Both the position numbers and the translations under genes were made by a program. Positions 26,084 to 35,059 of a DNA stretch of 64,000 nt are shown piece by piece (position 1 is the stretch's first letter; the number at the start of each line of letters is the position of its first letter). The notes under the pieces were generated by a model that did no database searches, was not told where the DNA came from, and saw nothing but the letters and a program-made list of their open reading frames with translations. Location of the stretch: the NCBI RefSeq assembly GCF_022513565.1, contig NZ_JAKWBE010000006.1, positions 1 to 64,000 on the forward strand, written 5' to 3'. This DNA comes from Streptomyces gilvus (GTDB lineage: Bacteria > Actinomycetota > Actinomycetes > Streptomycetales > Streptomycetaceae).

Positions 26084-27148
26084 ATGAGACGACCTCGCGC
26101 GCTGCGTGCGCTGCTGTCCTGTATCTCGGTGACCGGCCTCGCGGCCGGTCTCGTCGCCCTCGGGGGAGGTGGCGCGCTCGCCGCGGAACAGGCGCCGGCC
26201 CATCCCGTCCGGCCCCTGCCCGCCCAGGTGGCGGCTCCCTACTTCGAGGCCTGGACCGGCGACAGCCCGGCCGCGCTGGCGGCCGCCTCCGGCAACAAGT
26301 ACCTGACCATGGCCTTCCTCCAGACGGACAAGCCCGGTTCCTGCACCGCGTACTGGAACGGCGACACCACCCAGCCGATCTCCAGGTCCACCTTCGGCGC
26401 GGACATCGCGGCCATCCAGGCACGCGGCGGCAACGTCATCCCCTCGTTCGGCGGCTACGGCGCCGACACCACGGGCACCGAACTCGCGGACAGCTGCACG
26501 GACGTCGACTCCATCGCCAAGGTCTACGAGAGCCTGGTGACGACGTACGGCATCACCCGCATCGACCTCGACGTCGAGGCCGACTCGATCACCAACGCGG
26601 CCGGCATCGACCGCCGCAACAAGGCGATCGCGCAGGTGCAGCGCTGGGCGGCGTCCACCGGACGGCATGTGCAGTTCTCGTACACGCTCCCCACGACGAA
26701 CACCGGACTCGCGCCCAGCGGGGTCGCGTTGCTGCAGAACGCCGTCGACAACCACGCCCGTGTGGACGTCGTGAACATCATGACGTTCGACTACTGGGAC
26801 GGCGCCACGCACGACATGGCCGCCGACACGGTGTCGGCCGCGACGGGCCTGCACACCCAACTCACCGCGCTGTACCCGGAGTCGGACCCGGCCAGGCTGT
26901 GGCACCGCGTCGGCGTCACGGAGATGCCCGGTATCGACGACTTCGGCCCCGAGGAGACGTTCACCACGCAGGACGCGGTGAAGGTGGAGCGCTGGGCCGC
27001 GGCGCAGGGCATCAACACCCTCTCCTTCTGGGCGCTCCAGCGGGACAACGGCGGCTGCGTGGGCACGGCGGGCGCCAACTCCTGCTCCGGGATCGCCCAG
27101 GACACGTGGTACTTCAGCCACGCGTTCGAGCGGTTCACGCGGGGCTGA
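26084..27148 (+). CDS. Secreted GH18 chitinase
   Basis: The 354-residue protein has a Sec signal (LLSCISVTGLAAGLVALG, ending ALAAE) and a single GH18 barrel. The catalytic DxxDxE motif is seen as IDLDVEAD, with Glu as the acid; SFGGYG and NIMTFDYWDG are the other conserved strands. There is no carbohydrate-binding module. It is similar in size and layout to compact Streptomyces GH18 enzymes acting on chitin oligomers. The dre-like site directly upstream suggests repression by DasR and release by GlcN-6-phosphate. Confidence 0.88.
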   Translation: MRRPRALRALLSCISVTGLAAGLVALGGGGALAAEQAPAHPVRPLPAQVAAPYFEAWTGDSPAALAAASGNKYLTMAFLQTDKPGSCTAYWNGDTTQPISRSTFGADIAAIQARGGNVIPSFGGYGADTTGTELADSCTDVDSIAKVYESLVTTYGITRIDLDVEADSITNAAGIDRRNKAIAQVQRWAASTGRHVQFSYTLPTTNTGLAPSGVALLQNAVDNHARVDVVNIMTFDYWDGATHDMAADTVSAATGLHTQLTALYPESDPARLWHRVGVTEMPGIDDFGPEETFTTQDAVKVERWAAAQGINTLSFWALQRDNGGCVGTAGANSCSGIAQDTWYFSHAFERFTRG

Positions 27149-27306
27149 GGGGTCGGACCGGCGCTGAGACGACCCTTCGGAACCGTCTGAAACTTCCGCG
27201 CCGAATCCGTGCAGGAGCCCCACAAGGACTCCATGGACTCTTTCGAATCCCTCGTTAGCGTTACTGGCCGTTCGATCCCTCGTGCGAATGGTCAGGTAGA
27301 CAGCGG

Positions 27307-28179
27307 ATGGACTACTGCTCCTCGTGCCGCCGGCACCTCAACGGCGCTCTGGTGTGCCCCGGTTGCGGTGCCTACGCCCCCGACATCGCGCCGGTGACCC
27401 GGGCGGGCCGGGTGGCCCCGGCCCTCGCCACACCGGCGAGCTGGCCGGAACCGGACCCCGGGCCGTCCGCCGAACTCGCCGAACTCGCCGATCCCAAGGA
27501 CCCCGAGGACACGGAGGGTGTGCCGTCCGCCCCGGTGGGCCGGGCGGCACGCCGCCGCCAGCGGGCGCGCTGGAAGAAGAACCAGCGCCGCGCGGTGGTG
27601 GCGACCGCCGTCGCGCTCGTCGGCGGCGGTCTGACGGTCGCCTCGATGGACCGCGGCTCCGGCGACCACAGCCAGGCTTCGGCGGGCCCCGACCTCACGG
27701 GCATGGGCACGGAGGAGCACCCCGCGGCGGAGCCGACGGACACCCCCGCCTCCCCGACCGCGCTCCACACCTCACGCGACGGCTCCGCCGCCCCCGCCAC
27801 GACCGGCGGCAAGCACCGTCGCACCACGCCGACCGCGGCGCACACCGACTCGGCGTACACCGCGCCGTACAGCGCCTCCACGCCGCACACGTCGACGCCG
27901 GGCACGCAGCCGCGGACGACGACCACGGCGGGCGGCGCCACGACGACGACCAGCACGGGCACGACGTCGAACCAGTCGACGTCGTCTACGTCCTCTACGT
28001 CCTCTTCGTCTTCTTCGTCCTCGACGTCCACGTCCGCCGGTGACAGCGGCACGTCCGGAACGTCGTCCCAGTCCTCCAGCACAGGCACGAGCACGAGCAG
28101 CGGCACGAGCACGAACACCAGCACGGCCTCGACGTCCCCGTCGGGCCTGTGCGTGCTCAACCTGATCTGCGTGAGCTGA
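27307..28179 (+). CDS. Zinc-ribbon membrane protein with Ser/Thr-rich outer tail
   Basis: The 290-residue protein starts with a zinc ribbon (CSSCRRHLNGALVCPGCGAY), continues through a basic segment (RRRQRARWKKNQRR), has one transmembrane helix (AVVATAVALVGGGLTVASM), and ends in about 170 residues of Thr/Ser/Gly repeats. It probably spans the membrane with the ribbon inside. The family is widespread in Streptomyces and uncharacterised. Its last 23 nt overlap the convergent DUF4328 gene. Confidence 0.75.
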   Translation: MDYCSSCRRHLNGALVCPGCGAYAPDIAPVTRAGRVAPALATPASWPEPDPGPSAELAELADPKDPEDTEGVPSAPVGRAARRRQRARWKKNQRRAVVATAVALVGGGLTVASMDRGSGDHSQASAGPDLTGMGTEEHPAAEPTDTPASPTALHTSRDGSAAPATTGGKHRRTTPTAAHTDSAYTAPYSASTPHTSTPGTQPRTTTTAGGATTTTSTGTTSNQSTSSTSSTSSSSSSSSTSTSAGDSGTSGTSSQSSSTGTSTSSGTSTNTSTASTSPSGLCVLNLICVS

Positions 28180-28819
28180 CGTTCCGGCTGAGGGCGCGGA
28201 CGACGAAGACGCCGGCGACGGCCGCGCCCACGATGGCGGCGTCGGACACCAGGAGCGTCCCGACGTTGGTGTAGGCGCGGGCGATGATCTGGTCCGTGGA
28301 GTCGGCGGACATCAGCCCGACGCCGCTGAGCAGCCCGATCAGCCAGAGCGCCCACCACACGTTCACCGACCGCGGCAGCCGCTCGCCGGGCGCGCTGTCG
28401 CGGTGGACCTCGGCGACGATGCCGCGCGGGAACCAGAGGTTGACGACCGGGACGACCCACCCGAGGTAGACCCACAGCCCCGAGTAGCGGGGCCGCTTCC
28501 CGGACAGCTCACGGGCGGTGTCCCGCGCACGCCCCAGCCATCCGATGAACGCCACCGCGCAGATGACCACGGCGACCCCGCAGGCCGAGACGACCAGGTG
28601 GTACTGGTTCTCCAGCCCGGTCAGCGTCCGATGCGCCCCATTCCCCTGATCCGGCGGCCCCGACGCCGGCTCCCCCGCCACGGCCAGTCGTATCTCCCAT
28701 ATGGCCCGCACGGCCCACGAGGCCCCGGCGAGAGCGAGCGCCCCGACAGCGAACCGCGCGGCTCCGTCCATGGGCCGCGGGGTGGGGACGGGTGCGGGTG
28801 GTGCTATGTGATCGTTCAC
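28157..28819 (-). CDS. DUF4328 membrane protein
   Basis: The 220-residue protein has about five hydrophobic segments and the DUF4328 signature YLGWVVPVVNLWFPRGIVAE. GTG at 28819 follows AGGA and is preferred to the upstream in-frame start at 28876. Function is unknown. Confidence 0.82.
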   Translation of the reverse strand: MNDHIAPPAPVPTPRPMDGAARFAVGALALAGASWAVRAIWEIRLAVAGEPASGPPDQGNGAHRTLTGLENQYHLVVSACGVAVVICAVAFIGWLGRARDTARELSGKRPRYSGLWVYLGWVVPVVNLWFPRGIVAEVHRDSAPGERLPRSVNVWWALWLIGLLSGVGLMSADSTDQIIARAYTNVGTLLVSDAAIVGAAVAGVFVVRALSRNVSSRRSG

Positions 28820-28990
28820 GGGGGCATCCTGGCGTACGACGGGGGCCGCTGACCAGGACGACAGGCCGTCAACCACCCGCTCTCCACCCGTGTTTCACGC
28901 ACCACGTACGGCCGGGTGCGGACCCAGCTGGTCGAGGTTCCTGGGCAGCTCGATCTTGTGCGCTGCCCGTGGCCGGGATACAACCGTCTG

Positions 28991-29524
28991 GTGACAAGCG
29001 ACTCCGGGCCAAGGGCATGGTGGGCAACTGCTTCGCTCCTGCTCGTCTCGGTCTTGGCGGTGACTGGTTGCACCGCCGGTCAGCATGGCGGCACTCCCGT
29101 CGACAGGACTGCCGCGCGTGCCGTGAAGGCATCGCCCGCTGCCCCGTCCTCCAGCACAACGCGTGATCCTTACGCGCCGTCGGTCAAGAAGGCTCCGCAA
29201 CTCTCCGCTGACGGCGTCACCACCGTGGTGAGCGGCGCGAACGTCAAAGGCAGCGCCACGTATGCGATTCCAGGCGGAATGAAGGCGGGCAAGACGCTTG
29301 CCGTCGCGACCTACTGTCAGGGCTCGGGCCGGCTCGACGTGGAGGTTCAGCCGACCGGCACTTCCTTTTCCATTCCCTGCGAAGAGAACACGGTGCTGCC
29401 GGTGATGAACGAGATGGGGGTGTACGCGAAGCACTCCACGAGCTCATTGCGCGTCACCACGCAGCCGAACATCACCTGGTCCTTCGCGGTGGGCTGGGAT
29501 CCTCACCCGCCCGAACAGCAGTAG
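28991..29524 (+). CDS. Putative lipoprotein of unknown function
   Basis: Starting at GTG 28991, the 177-residue protein has a lipobox signal (SLLLVSVLAVTGC), an Ala/Thr-rich linker, and a beta-rich domain (KGSATYAIPGGMKAGKTLAV, FSIPCEENTVLPVM). It is followed after 4 nt by a membrane protein gene, so the two are probably co-transcribed. No family is recognised. Confidence 0.65.
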   Translation: MTSDSGPRAWWATASLLLVSVLAVTGCTAGQHGGTPVDRTAARAVKASPAAPSSSTTRDPYAPSVKKAPQLSADGVTTVVSGANVKGSATYAIPGGMKAGKTLAVATYCQGSGRLDVEVQPTGTSFSIPCEENTVLPVMNEMGVYAKHSTSSLRVTTQPNITWSFAVGWDPHPPEQQ

Positions 29525-29528
29525 GACG

Positions 29529-30002
29529 ATGACGGAGACCGGCTCCCCGCTCGGCGTGTGGCGAGTCAGCCTGTCCGGTCGGGTCGGCGGGTACCTTCTG
29601 GCCGGCGGCCCTGCGCTGGGCGCGGTGATCACCTGGTTCAGCGCTCTGATCCACCCGAGCGCCCAGAACTTCACCTCCGCCGGCATTTCGAGTGCCGTCG
29701 CCCTGGGGTTCGGTCTCTTCGCCTGGTGGGTCCTGCTCCGCGTACGCCTCGAGCTCCATGAAGACGTGATCGTCATGGTGAACCCCTGGGGCACGCAGCG
29801 GCTGCCGTGGTCGCGCGTCAGCGCGGTGAGCCTGGGCAACTGGGGAGCGGAGTTCCACACGACGGACGGCTTCAAGTACACGGCGTACGCGTTGAGCGAT
29901 CTCGCCGGTGGGACCCGGCAGGATGTGCGGTTCGCCGGTGTGCGGCGGGTCGTCCGTGCGCGGCTCCGGCGTGAACAGCCGGAGCCGCCGCGAGGGCGCT
30001 AG
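29529..30002 (+). CDS. Membrane protein with PH-like domain
   Basis: The 157-residue protein has two N-terminal transmembrane helices (YLLAGGPALGAVITWFSALI and AVALGFGLFAWWVLL), then a short bacterial PH-like module (LHEDVIVMVNPWGTQRLPW, VSAVSLGNWG) and a basic tail. It probably works with the lipoprotein encoded 4 nt upstream. The 3' end overlaps the convergent gene by 4 nt. Confidence 0.65.
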   Translation: MTETGSPLGVWRVSLSGRVGGYLLAGGPALGAVITWFSALIHPSAQNFTSAGISSAVALGFGLFAWWVLLRVRLELHEDVIVMVNPWGTQRLPWSRVSAVSLGNWGAEFHTTDGFKYTAYALSDLAGGTRQDVRFAGVRRVVRARLRREQPEPPRGR

Positions 30003-31966
30003 TTGGTGAAGTAGATGTACTTCCAGTCGCTCAGCGTCGTCGTGTTGACCGTGTCGCCCGACGCGCCGTTGACGTACGCCGCGCGGACACGGGCCTTGAT
30101 GCCGGACTGGCCCGGGGCGCCGAGACGCACGGCCGACTTGCCGTTGGTGGCGAGGGCGAAGTACTGGGGGCTGTCCTCGCTCGGGTACCACTGGCCCTGG
30201 TAGTAGATCTCCAGCTCGAGGCGCTGCTGGCGGCCCCGGTAGTACGTCATCGTCGTCGTGACGATCGGCGAGGTGTTCTTGTGGACCCAGTAGTACGTGT
30301 GCGAGCCGATCGCGGCCTTCTTGTAGTGCTTGGTGACGGCCGTGGAGACACGGACCTTGGCGAAGCCGTTCGACTTGACCGTCTTCGGCGCGTAGCGGGC
30401 GTCGCCCTTGAACACCGCCGTGACCGCGGTGTCGCGGGTCATGTCGACGGTCACGGTGAGGTTGCCGCTGGAGTTGACCTTCGCGGACCTGACCAGCTTC
30501 TTGGGCTTGTCGGCGCCGAAGGGGTCGGCCCAGATCTCCACCGTGCGGTTCTTGTACGTCTTGCCGAGGTGCGCGGTGAACTTCACGTCGGCGCCGTACG
30601 CGTACACCTTGCCGTTGTTGTTCAGGCTGAGCGCGGTCGCCGTGCGGGAGACGGCGACCTTGTCGGACGCGGTCACGGCGGAGTGCGCGGCGTCACCGGC
30701 GTAGGACACCTTGTAGGTGACCGTGCCGCCGGCCGGCGGGGTGTCGGTGAAGGAGTACGTGCCGTCCGCGCGCACCGTGACGGCGGGCAGCGCCTTGCCG
30801 CCCGGGGATTCGAGGTCGGTGCGGGTGACCTGGAGCTTCACCCCGGCCGGCAGCGCGACGGACGCCGAGATCTTTCCGGTGACCGTCAGCTTCTTGGCGC
30901 GGGGCGCGCTGGAGGGCGCGTTGACCGTGAGGGTCGGGTTGTTCAGGGTCGGGCCGGTGAGCGCCTTGAGGGTGTAGCCGGCGCCGTCCGCGCCGGTGCC
31001 GACCAGCGCGAACACCCGGGAGAGGTCCGGCGCCCAGCGCAGGGTGGCGGCGTAGGAGGTCCCGAGGTCGTAGGTGTGCAGCGGCTTCGTGGTGTCGGGC
31101 CGGTACGTCAGGACCTTGTGGCCGTCGGCCTGGGCGACGACGCCGTTGGGCGCGACGTCGGCGAACTGTCCCGTCGGGTAGGAGCCGGCCGCGGTGAACT
31201 TGCCGTCCGCGTAGGCGTCCCGGTCCTTGCCGTTGACGAGGACCTGCTGGCCGCCGGGCACCAGGTCGATGTCCCCGATGCCGCTGTTGAGCGTGTAGTC
31301 GCCCCCGTACCAGGAGACCAGCTTCGGCGTGCCGCCGGAGACGTCCAGAACGGCCATCGAGTCGGTGGAGATGCCGGTCTCACCGACGGCGAGGATGCCG
31401 GGCTGGCTCGCGTCGGTGTCCAGCAGGCCCTGGCCCCAGATGCCGTTGCCGGTGCCCTCGGTGGGGAACTGCTTCAGCGTCACCGGGTCGGTGCCGCCGG
31501 CCGGGTCCACGGACGGGTCGAGAGAACCCAGGTCGCCGTCCCACTGGTCGCCGTAGGTGAACCACACCTTGCCGCCGCTGACGGCGATCTGACGCGGGCC
31601 GGTGTCGGTGGCGACGGGGTAACGGTGCTTGATGTCGAGGGTGGCCGCGTCCAGGGCCACGATCTCGTGGGTGGCGGGCAGGGCCGCGTAGAGGGTGGCG
31701 CCGTCGTCCGACACCGCCAGGTCGGTGATGCCGGGGACCCCGCTCGCCGAGTCGGCGGCGTTGCCGGAGTAGTCAGCAGCCGTGACCGTGCCGGCCGCCG
31801 AGTCGCCGACGAAGACCCGCTTCAGCGCGTCGTCGACGACGATGCCCCCGGGCGCGGTGACCCGGGCGGCGGCCGCGGAGGCGGTGCCGGCGGCGACGAC
31901 GCTCAGCGCCGCCGAGGAGAACAGGACAGCAAGCGCTGTCGCGGTCGAGATGCTGCGCGTACGCAC
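29999..31966 (-). CDS. Secreted beta-propeller protein with Ig-like repeats
   Basis: The 655-residue protein has a Sec signal (LAVLFSSAALSVVAAGTASA), then a YVTN-like propeller (VVDDALKRVFVGDSAAGTV, LAVSDDGATLYAALPATHE, VSGGKVWFTYGD), then Ig-like segments (LTVTGKISASVALPAG, VTYKVSYAGDAAHSAVTAS) and a C-terminal domain with repeated YYWVHKNTSPIV/YYQGQWYPS-type strands. GTG at 31966 follows AGGGGGT. It has no anchor and should be released or wall-associated. Its binding partner is unknown. Confidence 0.78.
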   Translation of the reverse strand: MRTRSISTATALAVLFSSAALSVVAAGTASAAAARVTAPGGIVVDDALKRVFVGDSAAGTVTAADYSGNAADSASGVPGITDLAVSDDGATLYAALPATHEIVALDAATLDIKHRYPVATDTGPRQIAVSGGKVWFTYGDQWDGDLGSLDPSVDPAGGTDPVTLKQFPTEGTGNGIWGQGLLDTDASQPGILAVGETGISTDSMAVLDVSGGTPKLVSWYGGDYTLNSGIGDIDLVPGGQQVLVNGKDRDAYADGKFTAAGSYPTGQFADVAPNGVVAQADGHKVLTYRPDTTKPLHTYDLGTSYAATLRWAPDLSRVFALVGTGADGAGYTLKALTGPTLNNPTLTVNAPSSAPRAKKLTVTGKISASVALPAGVKLQVTRTDLESPGGKALPAVTVRADGTYSFTDTPPAGGTVTYKVSYAGDAAHSAVTASDKVAVSRTATALSLNNNGKVYAYGADVKFTAHLGKTYKNRTVEIWADPFGADKPKKLVRSAKVNSSGNLTVTVDMTRDTAVTAVFKGDARYAPKTVKSNGFAKVRVSTAVTKHYKKAAIGSHTYYWVHKNTSPIVTTTMTYYRGRQQRLELEIYYQGQWYPSEDSPQYFALATNGKSAVRLGAPGQSGIKARVRAAYVNGASGDTVNTTTLSDWKYIYFTN

Positions 31967-32101
31967 AGTGATGTGACCCCCTGAGGAAAACCCGGTGTAC
32001 GACCGGGCAGGCGAGTGCGCCGCGCAGCACCCGGCGATGACGCGCGGGGCGCGGCTGCCCCGGCAGCCTATGTCATGCCTGTGACAGTCGTGGAGGAAAT
32101 T

Positions 32102-32503
32102 TCAGCCGTGGGGAGCTTCCGTGACGGCGTCGAGCACCGTCACCCGGCGGAAGTTGCACACCGCGCGCTCGCTCGGCGCGCTCCCCGCCCGCCCGCCGGA
32201 GTGCGCCTTGAGGGCCACGCTCACCAGGCCGAGCAGCAGGTCCACATCGGCGTCGCAGTCGAGGTGGACGGTGACCCAACGCGAGCCGGGGACCAGACGG
32301 ATGGCGGTCGACTCGGCGAAGTCGTAGTGCAGCCGCTGTATCGCACGGGCGGTCAGCTGCAGGTCCACATCGCGCTCGGAGTGGAAGTGGACGATCTCGT
32401 GCTGGGCGGAGCGCAGCGCCCGGCCCGTCCCGCAGTCGGCCGGACACGGGCTGAGGTCAGGCCACGTCTCCAACTGCCGCATGGCTTTCTGGGCCGGTGT
32501 CAT
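32102..32503 (-). CDS. Luciferase-family (DUF5519) protein
   Basis: The 133-residue protein shows the DUF5519 pattern: HEIVHFHSERDVDLQLTARA, then RLVPGSRWVTVHLDC and VDLLLGLVSVALKAH. The family name refers to a fungal luciferase-like domain, not to a proven light reaction. It lies about 240 nt from, and divergent to, the PstC gene, so the two may share control; this is inference. Confidence 0.7.
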   Translation of the reverse strand: MTPAQKAMRQLETWPDLSPCPADCGTGRALRSAQHEIVHFHSERDVDLQLTARAIQRLHYDFAESTAIRLVPGSRWVTVHLDCDADVDLLLGLVSVALKAHSGGRAGSAPSERAVCNFRRVTVLDAVTEAPHG

Positions 32504-32745
32504 GCGCCTATGGTGCGGTGCTCACCGCCCGGCCACCAGGGATTGAGGGATCCGTAACCCATAGGTGACGAACGTCCGGTTGGCCGGACGGCCGCCTCCA
32601 CAGCAGCCCCACCGAAACGACATGAGCCGTTCACTGTTCCTCCATATCCAACGCCTCGCGTCGACAGGAACCGGCCATTGACTCTCCCCGCGCGGCTCGA
32701 ACACGAGGCCGCTTGGGGAATACCGTTTCCTTTGGGGGGCCCTCA

Positions 32746-33765
32746 GTGGTGTCCGCAGTGGAGGCTTCCGGCGAACCGGAGCCCGACAGACCCGTTCCTC
32801 GCCGGCTCCTCACGGCCCGTGGCCTGGGCGACCGTCTCTTCCGGTACCAGCTCACGGCCACCGGACTCGCCGTCCTCACCGTCATGGCGGCCGTCGGGCT
32901 CTTCCTGCTGCTGCGGGCCGCGCAGGCGCTGCGCGTGCGGGGCTGGAAGTTCCTCACCACCGCCGCCTGGCAGCCGGACGTCCACAACTTCGGCATCGCC
33001 GCCGTGCTCACCGGCACCCTGCTGATCGCCGCCGTCGCGGTGACGATCTCGGTGCCGCTGGCCGTGGGGACCGCGCTGTTCATCTCCCACGTGGCACCGC
33101 GCCGACTGCGCCGCACGCTGGTGACGATGGTCGACCTGATGGCGGCCGTCCCCTCCGTGGTCTACGGGCTGTGGGGACTGTTCTTCCTGCAGCAGCACGT
33201 GATCGGTCTGTCGCGCTGGCTGTCCGACTGGCTTGGCTGGATACCGCTGTTCACGGTGGACGGCACCCGGCCCGGTGAACCGCTCGCCTCCGAGAGCGTC
33301 TACACCGCCTCCACCTTCGTCGCCGGGATCGTGGTGGCGCTGATGGTCGCACCGATCCAGTGCTCGGTGATGCGCGAGGTGTTCGCGCAGGCCCCGGCGG
33401 GCGAGCGCGAGGGGGCGTACGCGCTGGGCGCGACACGCTGGGGGATGATCCGCGCGGTCGTCCTGCCCTACGGCAAGGGCGGCATCATCGGCGGCACGAT
33501 GCTCGGGCTCGGGCGGGCGCTCGGCGAGACCATCGCCGTGTACCTGATCATCTCGCCGGTCTTCGTGATCCAGCCGCACATCCTGCAGACCGGTTCCAAC
33601 TCCGTGTCCTCGCTGATCGCCCTGCACTACGGCGACGCGTCCACCTTCGGCATGTCGGCGCTGATGGCGGCGGGCCTGGCGCTGTTCCTGCTCACTCTGG
33701 CGGTCAACTTCACCGCCTCCTCCATCGTGGCCCGCTCCCGGTCCGGCGCGCAGAGCGAGGCATGA
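32746..33765 (+). CDS. pstC: Phosphate-type ABC transporter permease PstC
   Basis: The 339-residue protein has six predicted helices and PstC landmarks: VDLMAAVPSVVYGLWGLFFL, EREGAYALGATRWGMIRAVV (the ATPase-contact loop) and LGRALGETIAVYLI. The start is one of two tandem GTG codons (32746/32749) behind GGGGGG. It opens the cluster and is followed after 1 nt by PstA. Sequence family alone says phosphate or a phosphate-like anion, but the surrounding genes are unusual for a Pst operon and no convincing PHO box is visible upstream. Confidence 0.88.
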   Translation: MVSAVEASGEPEPDRPVPRRLLTARGLGDRLFRYQLTATGLAVLTVMAAVGLFLLLRAAQALRVRGWKFLTTAAWQPDVHNFGIAAVLTGTLLIAAVAVTISVPLAVGTALFISHVAPRRLRRTLVTMVDLMAAVPSVVYGLWGLFFLQQHVIGLSRWLSDWLGWIPLFTVDGTRPGEPLASESVYTASTFVAGIVVALMVAPIQCSVMREVFAQAPAGEREGAYALGATRWGMIRAVVLPYGKGGIIGGTMLGLGRALGETIAVYLIISPVFVIQPHILQTGSNSVSSLIALHYGDASTFGMSALMAAGLALFLLTLAVNFTASSIVARSRSGAQSEA

Positions 33766-33766
33766 G

Positions 33767-35059
33767 ATGACCGTCGTCGAAGAGACCGGCCTGACCTCGG
33801 GCCGAGGAGAGAAGACAGGCGTCCGGGCGGACGCCGACGGCCCGGCGGCCGACGCCCCGGGCGCCGAACTCCCCGACCGTCCCCGCCGTATCGGCGGCGT
33901 CAGCCGCTCCGGGGTGCTGTCCCTGGCCGGCGCCGCCGTCTCGGGCCTCTGTGTCGCCGTGCTGCTGTTCGGTGAACTCGCCCCGTTCTCAGGCGCGTTG
34001 GGCTTCACCGTCACCGCGTACGCGGCCTTCCTCGCCATCTACGCGGTGCTGACCGGTCTGGAGGAGGACCGGGAGGCGGTACGGGACCGGGTGATGACGG
34101 TCGTGCTGTGGACGGCGGCCGTGCTGCTGTTCGCCGCGCTCGCCCTGGTCGTCGGCTTCACCGCCTGGCGCGGCCGCGAGGCCCTGCCGCACGGCAACTT
34201 CTTCACCCAGGACATGCAGGCGGCCGGCCCCCTGGACCCGCTGAGCCACGGCGGTATCGCGCACGCGATGCTCGGCACGCTCATCATGATCACGATCGCG
34301 CTCGCCATCACGGTCCCGCTGGGCCTGGCCTGCGCGGTCTACCTCAACCAGATCCCCGGCCGCTTCTCCCGGTTCGTGCGCACCATCGTCGAGGCGATGA
34401 CCGCGCTGCCGTCGATCGTCGCCGGCCTGATGGTCTACGCGGTCTGGATCCTCGGGCTCGGCATGCAGAAGTCGGGCCTCGCGGCCGGGTTCGCGATCAG
34501 CGTGATGATGCTGCCGATCGTGATCCGGGCCTCGGACGTGGTGCTGCGCCTGGTCCCCGGCACGCTGGCGGAGGCGGCGGAGGCGCTGGGCGCTCCGCGC
34601 TGGCGGACCGTCTGGCACGTCGTCCTGCCCACCGCGCGCTCGGGGCTCGCCACCGCGGTCATCCTCGGCACGGCCCGCGGCATCGGCGAGACCTCCCCGG
34701 TGCTGCTGACGGCGGGCTTCACGGCGGCCCTCAACGGCGACCCGACCAACGGCCCGATGATCTCCCTCCCGCTGGCCGTCTTCACCTTCGTCAGGTCCCC
34801 CGAGCCCACGATGATCGCCCGCGGTTTCGGAGCGGCGGCGGTGTTGATGGGCCTGGTCCTGGTGCTGTTCGCCATAGCGCGAGTGATCGGGGGACGGGGG
34901 CCGGGCCACCAGAGCAAGCGGCAGGCCCGGAAAACGGCGAAGGCGTCCCGCCGGGACGAGGAGAGATTCACCGAACTGCACGCTGCCGCACTGCAGTTGT
35001 TCGACAGCGGTTCCCAAGACGACACCGAGCAGATCAACGACTCCGGAGACAGTCACTGA
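33767..35059 (+). CDS. pstA: Phosphate-type ABC transporter permease PstA, N-terminally extended
   Basis: At 430 residues this is about 130 longer than a usual PstA. An N-terminal polar segment and two extra helices (SLAGAAVSGLCVAVLLFG, LGFTVTAYAAFLAIYAVLTG) precede the permease core (TLIMITIALAITVPLGLACA, EAMTALPSIVAGLMVYAVW, EAAEALGAPRWRTVWHVVLP, TARGIGETSPVLLTAG). A cytoplasmic tail of about 70 charged residues follows. The stop overlaps the start of the next gene (ATGA-type). It should pair with the PstC next to it. Confidence 0.87.
   Translation: MTVVEETGLTSGRGEKTGVRADADGPAADAPGAELPDRPRRIGGVSRSGVLSLAGAAVSGLCVAVLLFGELAPFSGALGFTVTAYAAFLAIYAVLTGLEEDREAVRDRVMTVVLWTAAVLLFAALALVVGFTAWRGREALPHGNFFTQDMQAAGPLDPLSHGGIAHAMLGTLIMITIALAITVPLGLACAVYLNQIPGRFSRFVRTIVEAMTALPSIVAGLMVYAVWILGLGMQKSGLAAGFAISVMMLPIVIRASDVVLRLVPGTLAEAAEALGAPRWRTVWHVVLPTARSGLATAVILGTARGIGETSPVLLTAGFTAALNGDPTNGPMISLPLAVFTFVRSPEPTMIARGFGAAAVLMGLVLVLFAIARVIGGRGPGHQSKRQARKTAKASRRDEERFTELHAAALQLFDSGSQDDTEQINDSGDSH

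Noticed and set aside
32590..32745. A PHO box upstream of the pstC-like gene
   Set aside because: Only one GTTCAC half-unit is visible near 32629, without the second 11-nt repeat, so it does not meet the PhoP-site pattern.
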